A stretch of DNA of 64,000 nucleotides. It comes from Clostridia bacterium (GTDB lineage Bacteria; Bacillota; Clostridia; UMGS1810). The stretch lies in NCBI GenBank assembly GCA_017621495.1, contig JAGATB010000036.1, positions 1 to 64,000 on the forward strand. The letters are read 5' to 3'. Under the pieces are notes generated by a model. The model had not been told where the DNA came from. It worked only from the letters and a program-made list of their open reading frames with translations, and made no database searches. The position numbers and the translations under genes were made by a program. Positions 53,712-62,272 of the stretch are shown here, in pieces. Position 1 is the first letter of the stretch, and every line of letters begins with the position of its first letter.

Positions 53712-56363
53712 ATGAAGAAAAGCTTAAAGATTCTTTCACTTATAATTTCAATACTCATAATCATGCAGTCTGTGCCCGCACTTGCACAAAGCGGGCAGAC
53801 ACTGCCCAATACATATGTAACTTCCGAGGATTCGGCAGCTATAGAAACTTTGCTCACAAAGCTGGGTATAGTTACAGATACCGGTGCTGCCGATGATTCG
53901 GTAATCAAGGCGAAGTACATAGAGTATCTGGTGAACATGATGCAGATTCCTCTTGTTCCGGCTGCAGAACAGCTGTTCTTTGATGTGCCCCTCACAAGTG
54001 CATATGCTGACGTGGTAAACACGGCTTATACTGCCGGACTAACCAAGGGCAATACCGATGGTACTCTGGCTGTGGACACTCCTATCACCCTTAATGAAGC
54101 GGTGGTTATGGCGGTGCGTACCTTGGGAGCTGAAATCATGCTTTCCGAAGGTGACCGCTCATATGCTTCATATATAAGTGTAGCACAGAGATTGGGTATC
54201 CTTGATGGGGTAACTACCGCAGAGGGCGGCGTATTAAACAGAGAAAATGCACTCAGGATTATATTCAACACATTAAATTCCGATTGTATAGCTACAAAGG
54301 ACGGCAAGGAATACTATATAGACGATATAACCTTGCTGGAAAACTACTATAAAATATATACATCCGAAGGTGTGATTGAGTCCTGCCGGTACGGTGATAT
54401 CTACGGAGGCGAAACCAAGGACGCCGATATAGTGACAATTGAAGGCGAGAACTACAGTTGTGACGGAGCTGCAGCCAAGGAGCTTCTGGGTCACAGGGTT
54501 ACTTTCTATTACAAAGAGAGTGATCGCGGTGCCACAGATGAGATAGTGTATATGTACAGTGACGGTACCAAAATCACACAGATTGATGTGGAGGATGTGG
54601 AGTACCACAAGCAGGGTACACTGGAGTATATAGACGGAAATGATAAGACAGATGACGTGAAGCTTTCCGACACTGCACTCACACTGGTAAACGGCAAGAG
54701 AACCGGCGTAAGCAGCTCCGGAATGGTACTTCCCGAGCATGGAGTTGTAACTCTCATTGATAATGACAACAACGGCAGGTATGACATTGTACACTACAAT
54801 GAATATACAATTGCTATGGCTTCAAGCGTAAATGCCGCCGAGGAAATGGTGTATTGCCAAAAGGGTAAGTACGGTGCAATAGAACTCAGCGATTATGAAG
54901 CCTACTATATATATGATACTGCAGGCAACGCTCTGGAAATTGATTCAATAACCAAGAATGCAGTGCTCAACATAAGCGAAAACGGCTACAAGACAGTGAT
55001 GGAAATTGTAGTGTGCAAGGATACGGCAGATTTTGACATAGTTTCCATGAGAACGGAAACCAAGGGCGAAATTACAATCTATTATTTTGAAGATTCGGAA
55101 GGCAATGAATACAGTACTGTTTCCGATTTTGCAGATATCTCGGACAAGAATTCCCTAATCACTCAATCCACCGGCATGGCAATGAGCAACAAGTATGTAT
55201 TTGCCCTGAATACTGACGGCAAGATTGCTGCGATTCTGGAGAGAATCGAGTCCAACGGCTACATGTACGGCTACATCATAGCTACAGATAAGGGCAACGG
55301 ACTTTCATCTGATATCAAGGCGCGTATGCTCACCGAGGAAAAGGGCGTGGTGGATTACTCCCTGGCAGACAAGGTTCGTGTGGTAACAAGCACGGGTTCA
55401 CAGAGCAAAAACAAAGCCGAAGTTACTCTTGATACAGGCGTGGTACGTTATAAGCTGGATTCAGACGGCAAAGTGAATTCACTGGAATTCCCTCAGACTA
55501 CAGATTCGGATATAGGTCTGCGCAAGGATAAGACCATAACCACCGGACAATCGGAATCCACAAGATTTTACTCCTCAAACGGTATGCTTGGCGGTCAGAT
55601 AGTAGTAAACGAAAACACCAAGGTATTCTTTATGCCTACGAAGGAACACGAAGGTGATGAGGAATGGTTCTACGCAGGCAAGGGAACATCTCTTGTTAAT
55701 CAGAGCTATTATCCTTCCGCAGTATCATACAAATATGACGATGATATATATGCGGATGTAATAGTCGCAAATACCGGGTATGATGTCTTAAAGGGCAGTG
55801 CTTTGATGCTTGTTGAGAATGTAGTTAAGATTTACGACAAAAACACAGGCGAAAGCTATGATGCAATAAAAGGCTATGTAAACGGTAATCTCATGTCCTA
55901 TGGCTTTGACAATGATTCGGCTTACCCTGTGCCCGAAAAAGCATTGACCTTCAGAGCAGCTCCGGGTGATGTGGTGAGATTTACTGTCAACTCTAAGGGT
56001 AATATAGGTCTTATGGAGCCTGTACTTGATTTCAGCGAGGGCAAGGTTTACAACTTTGATATGGGCTCCACTGTGAGGTATCCATTCAACAATGGTGTAT
56101 GCCAGGTGTACGGTCAGATGAATGAAATATACGACGGTATATATATGAATATGAAGTGTGATGATACTGAATATAACAATTATTATTATCCCATCACATC
56201 AGGCACACGCTTCTATCAGTATGATGCAGATGAAAAAAGCCATGTTATAAAAACAATCACTGCAAATGATATTCCTACCATTAAATCAAATACATGCATC
56301 AACGAGCATGTGTTGATTGTCACCAAGGATACAACTACTACCTTGGTTGTAGTTTACAAATAA
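53712..56363 (+). CDS. Secreted protein with N-terminal SLH-like domains
   Basis: An 883-residue exported protein (signal peptide ~1-25). Residues ~30-195 hold SLH-like repeats, somewhat diverged: FFDVPLTSAYADVVNTAYTAGLTKGNTDG and YISVAQRLGILDGVTTAEGGVLNRENALRIIF. The rest is a long strand-rich region without a recognised family, containing several TVYK/DGKI-like strands. It starts 18 bases after the previous SLH gene and is the last gene of the island. It probably co-forms the surface layer used by this system. Confidence 0.8.
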   Translation: MKKSLKILSLIISILIIMQSVPALAQSGQTLPNTYVTSEDSAAIETLLTKLGIVTDTGAADDSVIKAKYIEYLVNMMQIPLVPAAEQLFFDVPLTSAYADVVNTAYTAGLTKGNTDGTLAVDTPITLNEAVVMAVRTLGAEIMLSEGDRSYASYISVAQRLGILDGVTTAEGGVLNRENALRIIFNTLNSDCIATKDGKEYYIDDITLLENYYKIYTSEGVIESCRYGDIYGGETKDADIVTIEGENYSCDGAAAKELLGHRVTFYYKESDRGATDEIVYMYSDGTKITQIDVEDVEYHKQGTLEYIDGNDKTDDVKLSDTALTLVNGKRTGVSSSGMVLPEHGVVTLIDNDNNGRYDIVHYNEYTIAMASSVNAAEEMVYCQKGKYGAIELSDYEAYYIYDTAGNALEIDSITKNAVLNISENGYKTVMEIVVCKDTADFDIVSMRTETKGEITIYYFEDSEGNEYSTVSDFADISDKNSLITQSTGMAMSNKYVFALNTDGKIAAILERIESNGYMYGYIIATDKGNGLSSDIKARMLTEEKGVVDYSLADKVRVVTSTGSQSKNKAEVTLDTGVVRYKLDSDGKVNSLEFPQTTDSDIGLRKDKTITTGQSESTRFYSSNGMLGGQIVVNENTKVFFMPTKEHEGDEEWFYAGKGTSLVNQSYYPSAVSYKYDDDIYADVIVANTGYDVLKGSALMLVENVVKIYDKNTGESYDAIKGYVNGNLMSYGFDNDSAYPVPEKALTFRAAPGDVVRFTVNSKGNIGLMEPVLDFSEGKVYNFDMGSTVRYPFNNGVCQVYGQMNEIYDGIYMNMKCDDTEYNNYYYPITSGTRFYQYDADEKSHVIKTITANDIPTIKSNTCINEHVLIVTKDTTTTLVVVYK

Positions 56364-56383
56364 TATTTTTATAGTAATAAATA

Positions 56384-56442
56384 AGAGACTGGCGAAGTAT
56401 ATTCGTATTCTGGAGAGTTATGGTTTTGTAAAGTTTAATTAG
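56384..56442 (+). pseudogene. 3' fragment of the PqqD-like gene
   Basis: Codes, in frame, for the last 19 residues and stop of the protein at 25866-26198, as part of the 98-bp duplication. It has no start or ribosome-binding site and is not expressed as a gene. Confidence 0.85.
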
Positions 56443-56481
56443 AAATATAGATTGAGTCCTCTGCCGGCGAGCAGGGGACTT
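56384..56481 (+). repeat. 98-bp direct repeat, right copy (island boundary)
   Basis: A perfect copy of 26140-26237. It ends the island 20 bases after the last island stop codon and lies about 90 bases before dpaA. It carries the same terminator hairpin (56455-56480) but without the T run that follows the left copy. Confidence 0.97.
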
Positions 56482-56510
56482 AATTTATGGTGTTAAATAG
56501 GATTTTAAAG

Positions 56511-56539
56511 GGTCATTTTCGCCTAATGCTGCATATTAT
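56511..56539 (+). promoter_or_regulatory. Possible sporulation-type promoter of dpaAB
   Basis: GGTCATTTT (56511-56519) followed 12 bases later by CATATTAT (56532-56539) resembles mother-cell sigma-E/sigma-K promoters, whose -10 begins CATA. No sigma-A promoter is apparent here. The start would lie about 28 bases before the TTG of dpaA. Tentative. Confidence 0.35.
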
Positions 56540-56573
56540 GACAATGCACTTGATTTTATTGGGGGAATGGCTT

Positions 56574-57413
56574 TTGAATAGAAAGAATGTTTTTCTGTGT
56601 GGCGGAGATTTGAGAAGTATATATATGGCAAGGTATTTTGCAGACAAAGGTTGTAGGGTACACACCTATGGCCATGGCGATACAGACAATTCCGGGCTCC
56701 ACTCGGTAAAAAATGCCGATGTGGTGGTGCTTGGCTTACCGGCTGTGAAAGACGGCGTGGTCAATATGCCTCTTTGCGATACCGTGCTTAAGTTTGAAGA
56801 GCTTCTTGATATGTGCTCCGAGGGGGCATTTGTGGCAGGCGGCAGGTTTACTGCACAGGATGCCGATTGTGCCAAAAAACACTCCGTTACATTGGCAGAC
56901 TACTCCAAGGATGAGATATTTCAGATAGAAAATGCTTTCTACACAGCTGAGGGAGCAATCTGTGCACTGATAGAGAATACATCAAGGTCACTTTGCGGTA
57001 TGAGAATTCTGATTACCGGATACGGCAGGATATCAAAGGCGATTTGCTCACTTTTGTCTTCCGCGCCCTGCCGGATTACGGTGTATGCACGCTCTGCCGA
57101 GCAGAGAGCCTGGTGTGAAGCTCAGGGTATAATAACCCTTAATACTCTTGAGGATTTGAGAGAATATGATGCACTGATAAATACCGTGCCGGCAGATATT
57201 TTGCCCGGCAGGGGGTTATCCACCTTGTGCAAAGAGGCAATAATTATAGATCTCTCGGCAAGACCCGGCTATGTGGATAAACAGGCGTGCAGTAATCTTG
57301 GACTTAATCTCATCTACCTGCCGGGTCTCCCCCTGACGAGTGCACCCTGCTCTGCCGGTGAAACCGCCGCAAGAGCTATAGAGCGTATGTACTTTTTTAC
57401 AGAGGGGAATTGA
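56574..57413 (+). CDS. dpaA: Dipicolinate synthase subunit A
   Basis: With DpaB, turns the lysine-pathway intermediate hydroxy-tetrahydrodipicolinate into dipicolinic acid in the mother cell; this acid protects the spore core. The 279-residue protein starts KNVFLCGGDLRSIYMARYFADKG. It has a second Rossmann nucleotide-binding turn MRILITGYGRISKAI (~140) and ends in YLPGLPLTSAPCSAGETAA. The start is taken as TTG 56574, with GGGGGA just upstream; an ATG at 56487 is in frame but begins inside the spacer next to the repeat and adds non-homologous residues. It is followed directly by dpaB. Confidence 0.88.
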   Translation: MNRKNVFLCGGDLRSIYMARYFADKGCRVHTYGHGDTDNSGLHSVKNADVVVLGLPAVKDGVVNMPLCDTVLKFEELLDMCSEGAFVAGGRFTAQDADCAKKHSVTLADYSKDEIFQIENAFYTAEGAICALIENTSRSLCGMRILITGYGRISKAICSLLSSAPCRITVYARSAEQRAWCEAQGIITLNTLEDLREYDALINTVPADILPGRGLSTLCKEAIIIDLSARPGYVDKQACSNLGLNLIYLPGLPLTSAPCSAGETAARAIERMYFFTEGN

Positions 57414-57418
57414 ACACG

Positions 57419-58003
57419 ATGTCAGTAGAGGGAAAGAAAATAGGCTTTGCCCTGTGCGGGTCGTTTTGTACCTTTGCCAAGGTAATGCCGGAAGCGAAGG
57501 CACTTGTTGATGCAGGCGCTCATGTTTACCCCATAATGAGCGAAATTGCATTTTCTACAGACACCCGTTTTGGCAAAGCCGCAGATTTCAAAAAATATCT
57601 TGAAGATATAACCGGAAACGAAATTATAAGCTCCATAAAAGCAGCCGAACCCATAGGACCCAAGGGATATCTTGATGCACTTGTGGTTGCCCCCTGCACA
57701 GGCAATACACTTGCCAAGATTGCAAACGGGGTTACTGATTCCGCTGTTTCCATGGCAGCTAAGGCAAACTTAAGAAATGACAGACCGCTTATAATCGCTG
57801 TATCTACCAATGACGGACTCAGTGCCAATGCTAAAAATATAGGTATGCTTCTGCCCAAAAAGAATGTCTATTTTGTACCCTTTGGTCAGGACGATTGCGT
57901 AAATAAGCCTGACTCGCTGGTGGCGGATATGACCAAAATTCTGCCTGCTGTAGAGACCGCTCTGGAGGGTAAGCAGATTCAACCTGTATTGTATGCCAAA
58001 TAA
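57419..58003 (+). CDS. dpaB: Dipicolinate synthase subunit B
   Basis: A flavoprotein partner of DpaA. The 194 residues show the flavin-binding (HFCD-type) fold: KIGFALCGSFCTFAKVMPEAKALVDAGAHVYPIMSE, then DALVVAPCTGNTLAKIANGVTDSAVSMAAKA and RPLIIAVSTNDGLSANAKNIG. ATG 57419 with AGGGGAA upstream is used; the stop of dpaA lies just before, so the pair is co-translated. The gene ends before a strong terminator. Its presence shows that the organism can form endospores. Confidence 0.95.
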   Translation: MSVEGKKIGFALCGSFCTFAKVMPEAKALVDAGAHVYPIMSEIAFSTDTRFGKAADFKKYLEDITGNEIISSIKAAEPIGPKGYLDALVVAPCTGNTLAKIANGVTDSAVSMAAKANLRNDRPLIIAVSTNDGLSANAKNIGMLLPKKNVYFVPFGQDDCVNKPDSLVADMTKILPAVETALEGKQIQPVLYAK

Positions 58004-58012
58004 CGCAAAACA

Positions 58013-58045
58013 AAACGGGTCGCCCACTGCCTGGGCGATCCGTTT
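58013..58045. terminator. Bidirectional terminator between dpaB and the ABC exporter
   Basis: A 14-bp stem (AAACGGGTCGCCCA, 58013-58026; TGGGCGATCCGTTT, 58032-58045) with a 5-base loop, plus AACGC/GCGTT outside. Confidence 0.85.
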
Positions 58046-58050
58046 AAGCG

Positions 58051-59796
58051 TTATCCTTTAAATTGGCTGTTGTATATATCATAGTAAAATCCGCCCTTTT
58101 CCATAAGCGAATTGTGTGTTCCCTGTTCTACCACATTGCCGTCTTTCATCACCAGTATGCGGTCGGCATTTTTAATCGTGGAGAGTCTGTGTGCCACTAC
58201 AAAGCTCGTATGCCCCTTCATCAAGGTGCTGAATGCACTTTGAATTTTCATCTCGGTTCGGGTGTCTATAGATGATGTGGCTTCGTCCAGTATCAGCATA
58301 TGCGGCTTTGTCAGCATCAGTCTGGCTATGCACAAAAGCTGTTTTTCTCCTTGCGATAATCCGCTGCCGTTTGCGGTGAGTACTGTGTCGTAGCCCTTTG
58401 GCAGACGCTTTATAAAGCTGTGTGCATGAGCCTTTTTGGCAGCTTCTGTAATCTGTTCATCCGTTGCGTCGGGATTTGCCAGGGCTATGTTTTCTCTGAC
58501 GGTTCCGGTTTTTAGCCAGGTATCCTGCAGTACCATTCCAAATCCGCTTCTTAACGATTCTCTGGTTAAGTCGTTTATGTTTATACCGTCAATCCGTATA
58601 GACCCATCGTTTACATCATAAAATCTCATCAGCAGGTTTATGAGGGTAGTTTTGCCGCAACCGGTGGGTCCTACTATGGCTATCTGCTGACCCGGTGTTA
58701 TGTTGAGATTGAGGTTCTGTATAAGGGGTCTTTCCGGCACGTATGAAAAATATACTCCATGTGCATTTACAGAACCGAAGATATCTTCGGGGGGTATGCT
58801 TATATTGCCGTCGGGGCTTTGCACCGGGGCATCGGTAAGCTCAAATATTCTCTCGGCACATGCTATGGCATTGTGCAGCTCCGCTATCACTCCGGAAATC
58901 TCATTGAATGGCTTGGTGTATTGATTGGCATAGCTCAGAAAGCATGACAATCCGCCTACTGTGAGGGCACCGCCCTTTAATGCATACATGGCACCAAACA
59001 AAGCTACAAGTGCATAAACCAGGCTGTTTACAAATCTGGTGGTGGGATTTACCAGAGATGAGAAGAACGTAGCCTTGAGGGAGTATTTACCAAGCTTTTC
59101 GTTTATTTCATCAAATCTTTTTAGTGTTTCCTTCTCCGACGATAGCGATTGTATAACCTTTTGATTGGTTATAGCTTCCTGAATAATTGCGGTTTGCTCA
59201 CCTCTTGTTTGAGACTGCAGTGTAAACATTGCGTGAGTTTTGGAGGCGATATACTTTGATACCAAAAGAGATATCGGTGTCAGTACTATAACTACCAGTG
59301 CAATATATACATTTATAGACAGCATAAATATTATAGTTACCGCTATTGTCATGACACCTGTAAAAAGCTGTGTAAATCCCAGAAGTAATCCCTCCGAAAA
59401 AGTGTCTGCATCGGATATAATCCTGCTCACTGTATCGCCGTAGGGGTGAGTGTCTATATAGCTTAAAGGGAGCTTCTGCAGATGCGTAAATGCTTTCATA
59501 CGCAGATTTTTTACCACTCCGTACGCTATCCTGTTATTTAAGGTGCTTATGAGGTGATTTATCACACCTGTGGCTATTATTACAGCCGCACCTTTTATGA
59601 GCAATCTCCATATGCCGTTTAAATCTGTTTTTCCCTTGCCTGCAGCCAGGTCTATAGCTTCACCGATTATGATGGGTATATAAAGTGTAAGCACTACCGA
59701 CAGAGCTGCCAGGAATATGACAGATACTACACTGAGCTTGTATTGCTTTACAAGACCGAGTATTTTGATGAAAGTACTCTTTTTACTTTTTTTCAC
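58051..59796 (-). CDS. ABC exporter half-transporter with canonical ATPase site
   Basis: One half of a heterodimeric exporter. 581 residues: six membrane helices (~15-310) and a nucleotide-binding domain with Walker A GPTGCGKTT, signature LSQGEKQ, Walker B MLILDEATSS with the catalytic Glu, and switch His in VVAHRLST. The signature variant LSQGE and the full catalytic set match the active half of TM288/BmrD/LmrD-type pairs. The start is GTG 59796, with AAGGAGGG upstream, 12 bases after the partner gene. The substrate (drug, lipid or peptide) cannot be told. Confidence 0.93.
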   Translation of the reverse strand: MKKSKKSTFIKILGLVKQYKLSVVSVIFLAALSVVLTLYIPIIIGEAIDLAAGKGKTDLNGIWRLLIKGAAVIIATGVINHLISTLNNRIAYGVVKNLRMKAFTHLQKLPLSYIDTHPYGDTVSRIISDADTFSEGLLLGFTQLFTGVMTIAVTIIFMLSINVYIALVVIVLTPISLLVSKYIASKTHAMFTLQSQTRGEQTAIIQEAITNQKVIQSLSSEKETLKRFDEINEKLGKYSLKATFFSSLVNPTTRFVNSLVYALVALFGAMYALKGGALTVGGLSCFLSYANQYTKPFNEISGVIAELHNAIACAERIFELTDAPVQSPDGNISIPPEDIFGSVNAHGVYFSYVPERPLIQNLNLNITPGQQIAIVGPTGCGKTTLINLLMRFYDVNDGSIRIDGININDLTRESLRSGFGMVLQDTWLKTGTVRENIALANPDATDEQITEAAKKAHAHSFIKRLPKGYDTVLTANGSGLSQGEKQLLCIARLMLTKPHMLILDEATSSIDTRTEMKIQSAFSTLMKGHTSFVVAHRLSTIKNADRILVMKDGNVVEQGTHNSLMEKGGFYYDIYNSQFKG

Positions 59797-59808
59797 TCTG
59801 CTCCCTCC

Positions 59809-61515
59809 TTATTCCTGGGATTGATGGATTTCCTTGTAAACTTCACAGCTTGCAAGGAGCTCATCGTGAGTTCCTATACCACATATTTTGCCGTCTTCAA
59901 GGACTATTATTTTGTCTGCATGACGTACCGATGCTGTCCTCTGAGAGACTACGAATACAGTGGGAGAGTAAGACAGACCCTTGATGGCATTTCGGAGTGC
60001 TGCATCGGTTGCGTAGTCAAGTGCCGATGAGCTGTCATCAAGGATGAGGATTTCCGGCTTGCGTACAAGTGCACGAGCTATACTGAGTCTTTGCTTTTGT
60101 CCACCGGAGAGGTTCGTGCCGCCTTGCTCTATCATTTCATCGAGACCGAGCTTTTTGGAGGATATCACATCCGATGCCTGAGCCATAGCTATGGCTTCTT
60201 TGATTTGTTCATCGGATGCATCCGGTTTGGAGCGAAGTATATTTTCTTTTATTGTACCTTTGAAAAGTACGCTTTTTTGCATGGCAATGCCGATTTTATT
60301 TCTGAGGTCATCGATTTTATAAGCTTTTACATCAATACCGTTTATTTTTACCGAACCCTTGGTAGCATCATAAAATCTGGGTATCAGATTTACAAGGGAG
60401 CTTTTGCCTGAGCCGGTAGAGCCTATGATACCTATCGTATCGCCCTTGTTTACTGTAAATGTGATATCTTCAAGAGAGGCTTCTCCTGCACCGGAATAAG
60501 TGAGAGATACCCCGTCAAATTCCACTGCTGTATCATTGGAGGCAGTCTCAATGCCCGTACCGTCTTTTACGGAGGGTTCCATATCAAATACCGCCTCAAT
60601 TCTGCCGGAGCATGCTATGGCTTTGTTTATGCTGATTATAAATGTGGCAAGCTTTATCAGCTCCACAAGTATTTGGGACATATAATTGTATAGAGCTACC
60701 AAATCTCCCTGGCTTAAATCACCGACATTAATCCTGACAGAACCGGTGTATATGAGCAGTATGATTGCCATATTGATTATTATATATGTGGCAGGGTTGA
60801 GCAGAGCGGAGATTTTACCGGCGAAACGCTGCAGGTGATTTAGCTTGGAGTTGACATCAGCGTAGCTTTCTGTCTCTTTGTCCTCTGAACAAAAAGCTCT
60901 TATAACCCTGGTACCTTCTAAGTTTTCAATAGTGAGGGTGGTTATCTTGTCAAGTGCTGATTGTACTTTTTTGTAGAGGGGTACAGTGCCGAGCATTATA
61001 CCGAATACCACAGCACATAACACGGGTATAACTCCTGCAAATATGAGTGCAGCCCTGAAGTCTATGGTAAAAGCCATTATCATAGCACCGATTACTATAA
61101 ATGGCGAACGCAAAAACAGCCTGAGTACAAGGTTTATGGTGGTTTGTACCTGATTGATATCGCCGGTCATACCTGTTATGAGGGTACTTGTGCCCGTACG
61201 GTCAAGCTCCGTGAAGGAGAGAGACTGTATCTTATCAAAAAGAGCATGACGGATTTTGGTACCGAAGCCCACTGCCGCCTTGGCAGAGAAATACTGTGCA
61301 GTAATAGCCAGTAACAGTCCTATAAAGGCAAATAAAGCCAGTGTGATGCAGCCGGAGTATATTACCCGGGTATCACCCTTTAAGATGCCTTTGTCTATGA
61401 TAGATGCTACCACCAACGGTACCATAAGCTCAAATGACGCCTCGATAAGCTTGAAGAGTGGTCCCAGGACGCACTCCTTTTTATGTGAACTGAGAAAAGA
61501 CAGAGTTTTTTTCAT
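59809..61515 (-). CDS. ABC exporter half-transporter with degenerate ATPase site
   Basis: The partner half, 568 residues: six membrane helices and a nucleotide-binding domain with Walker A GSTGSGKSS and consensus signature LSGGQKQ. The Walker B end is LILDDSSS, so Asp replaces the catalytic Glu, and the switch residue is Gln (VVSQRTAS) instead of His. These two changes are the marks of the degenerate subunit in TM287/BmrC/LmrC-type exporters. Only one of the two ATP sites of the pair is therefore expected to hydrolyse efficiently. It is first in the operon. Confidence 0.93.
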   Translation of the reverse strand: MKKTLSFLSSHKKECVLGPLFKLIEASFELMVPLVVASIIDKGILKGDTRVIYSGCITLALFAFIGLLLAITAQYFSAKAAVGFGTKIRHALFDKIQSLSFTELDRTGTSTLITGMTGDINQVQTTINLVLRLFLRSPFIVIGAMIMAFTIDFRAALIFAGVIPVLCAVVFGIMLGTVPLYKKVQSALDKITTLTIENLEGTRVIRAFCSEDKETESYADVNSKLNHLQRFAGKISALLNPATYIIINMAIILLIYTGSVRINVGDLSQGDLVALYNYMSQILVELIKLATFIISINKAIACSGRIEAVFDMEPSVKDGTGIETASNDTAVEFDGVSLTYSGAGEASLEDITFTVNKGDTIGIIGSTGSGKSSLVNLIPRFYDATKGSVKINGIDVKAYKIDDLRNKIGIAMQKSVLFKGTIKENILRSKPDASDEQIKEAIAMAQASDVISSKKLGLDEMIEQGGTNLSGGQKQRLSIARALVRKPEILILDDSSSALDYATDAALRNAIKGLSYSPTVFVVSQRTASVRHADKIIVLEDGKICGIGTHDELLASCEVYKEIHQSQE

Positions 61516-61547
61516 ATCAACCTCTTATTATGGATAAATTAAATAAA

Positions 61548-61578
61548 AAAGCCTCCCGGCATATACTCGGAAGGCTTA
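61548..61578 (-). terminator. Terminator of rpsT
   Basis: On the minus strand AAGCCTTCC pairs with GGGAGGCTT and is followed by six T. Confidence 0.8.
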
Positions 61579-61581
61579 TTA

Positions 61582-61848
61582 TTATGCACTTAACTTGTTA
61601 AGCTTAGAAGAAAGCTGTGATTTCTTTCTGGAAGCTGTGTTCTTGTGGAGAACACCCTTAGCAACAGCCTGATCGATCTTCTTGAACGCTAACTTGCATG
61701 CTGCAACTGCTTTCTCTGTATCAGCCTTAGCAACGCAATCTTCAAACTTCTTAATGCAAGTTTTTAAGTTTGTCTTGATAATCTGATTTCTTAAAGTCTT
61801 GGTTTCGATAACCTTAACTCTCTTTTTTGCGGATTTAATGTTAGGCAT
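61582..61848 (-). CDS. rpsT: Small ribosomal subunit protein bS20
   Basis: An 88-residue, lysine-rich protein of the 30S subunit that binds 16S rRNA. It has the family start MPNIKSAKKRVKVIETKTLRN and the end VLHKNTASRKKSQLSSKLNKL. GGAGGTGAAACT precedes the ATG. It has its own promoter and terminator. Confidence 0.97.
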   Translation of the reverse strand: MPNIKSAKKRVKVIETKTLRNQIIKTNLKTCIKKFEDCVAKADTEKAVAACKLAFKKIDQAVAKGVLHKNTASRKKSQLSSKLNKLSA

Positions 61849-61887
61849 AGTTTCACCTCCAATGACATAATTATCAACATAATGTGT

Positions 61888-61916
61888 ATTTTACCATATA
61901 ATTTTTAAAAAATCAA
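61888..61916 (-). promoter_or_regulatory. Promoter of rpsT
   Basis: On the minus strand TTGATT (61916-61911), 17-bp spacer, TAAAAT (61893-61888). Confidence 0.6.
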
Positions 61917-62034
61917 GTAAAATTTAATATTTTTTCAAATTTCTCTATATTTTATGAAAAATGTACGGATTTGGGTGTTTCGGCTAACAGTAGTAGTTAA
62001 TATTTACTTTACTTTCGCATTTTCACGCACAAGC

Positions 62035-62066
62035 ATTGTAGGGAACGATGCCCTCATCGTTCCGCA
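62035..62066. repeat. TGTAGGG-type hairpin repeat
   Basis: TGTAGGGAACGATG is followed by CATCGTTCC: a 9-bp stem GGAACGATG/CATCGTTCC. Same family as 12629-12760, 45720-45795 and 49674-49699, with a different stem sequence. The surrounding 61920-62150 shows no gene. Confidence 0.65.
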
Positions 62067-62150
62067 TCCGGGTCATCACACACGGTTTGTCGGGAGATAT
62101 TTATTAGTACTATCGATAATATAAAGCGTTTGATAAAAGCGATAATTTTA

Positions 62151-62179
62151 TTGACAAATTTTGTCGGATTGTGTATAAT
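62151..62179 (+). promoter_or_regulatory. Consensus promoter of the small-peptide (toxin-like) gene
   Basis: TTGACA (62151-62156), 17-bp spacer, TATAAT (62174-62179): a perfect sigma-A promoter. The leader begins with a TCGGA-TTAG-TCCGA hairpin. Confidence 0.85.
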
Positions 62180-62243
62180 AACGAGGTCGGATTAGTCCGA
62201 TAAGGTGAGACCAAAAACAGTGTAACAGCTGGGCGGTTATGCC

Positions 62244-62268
62244 ATCATCTCTTTAGCAAGGAGGTGAT
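62244..62268 (+). promoter_or_regulatory. Ribosome-binding site locked in a hairpin
   Basis: ATCATCTCTTT (62244-62254) pairs, with G-U pairs allowed, over all 11 positions with AAGGAGGTGAT (62258-62268) around a 3-base loop. The whole Shine-Dalgarno sequence of the small gene is inside the stem, so the mRNA should be poorly translated until refolded. Confidence 0.8.
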
Positions 62269-62272
62269 AGCT

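Noticed and set aside
50934..56363. Cellulosome components
   Set aside because: I see no dockerin or cohesin repeats (no paired DxNxD-type calcium loops) in any island protein.
56487..56573. N-terminal extension of dpaA from ATG 56487
   Set aside because: It begins just after the repeat, has no Shine-Dalgarno sequence, and adds residues not found in the family; TTG 56574 gives the normal start.
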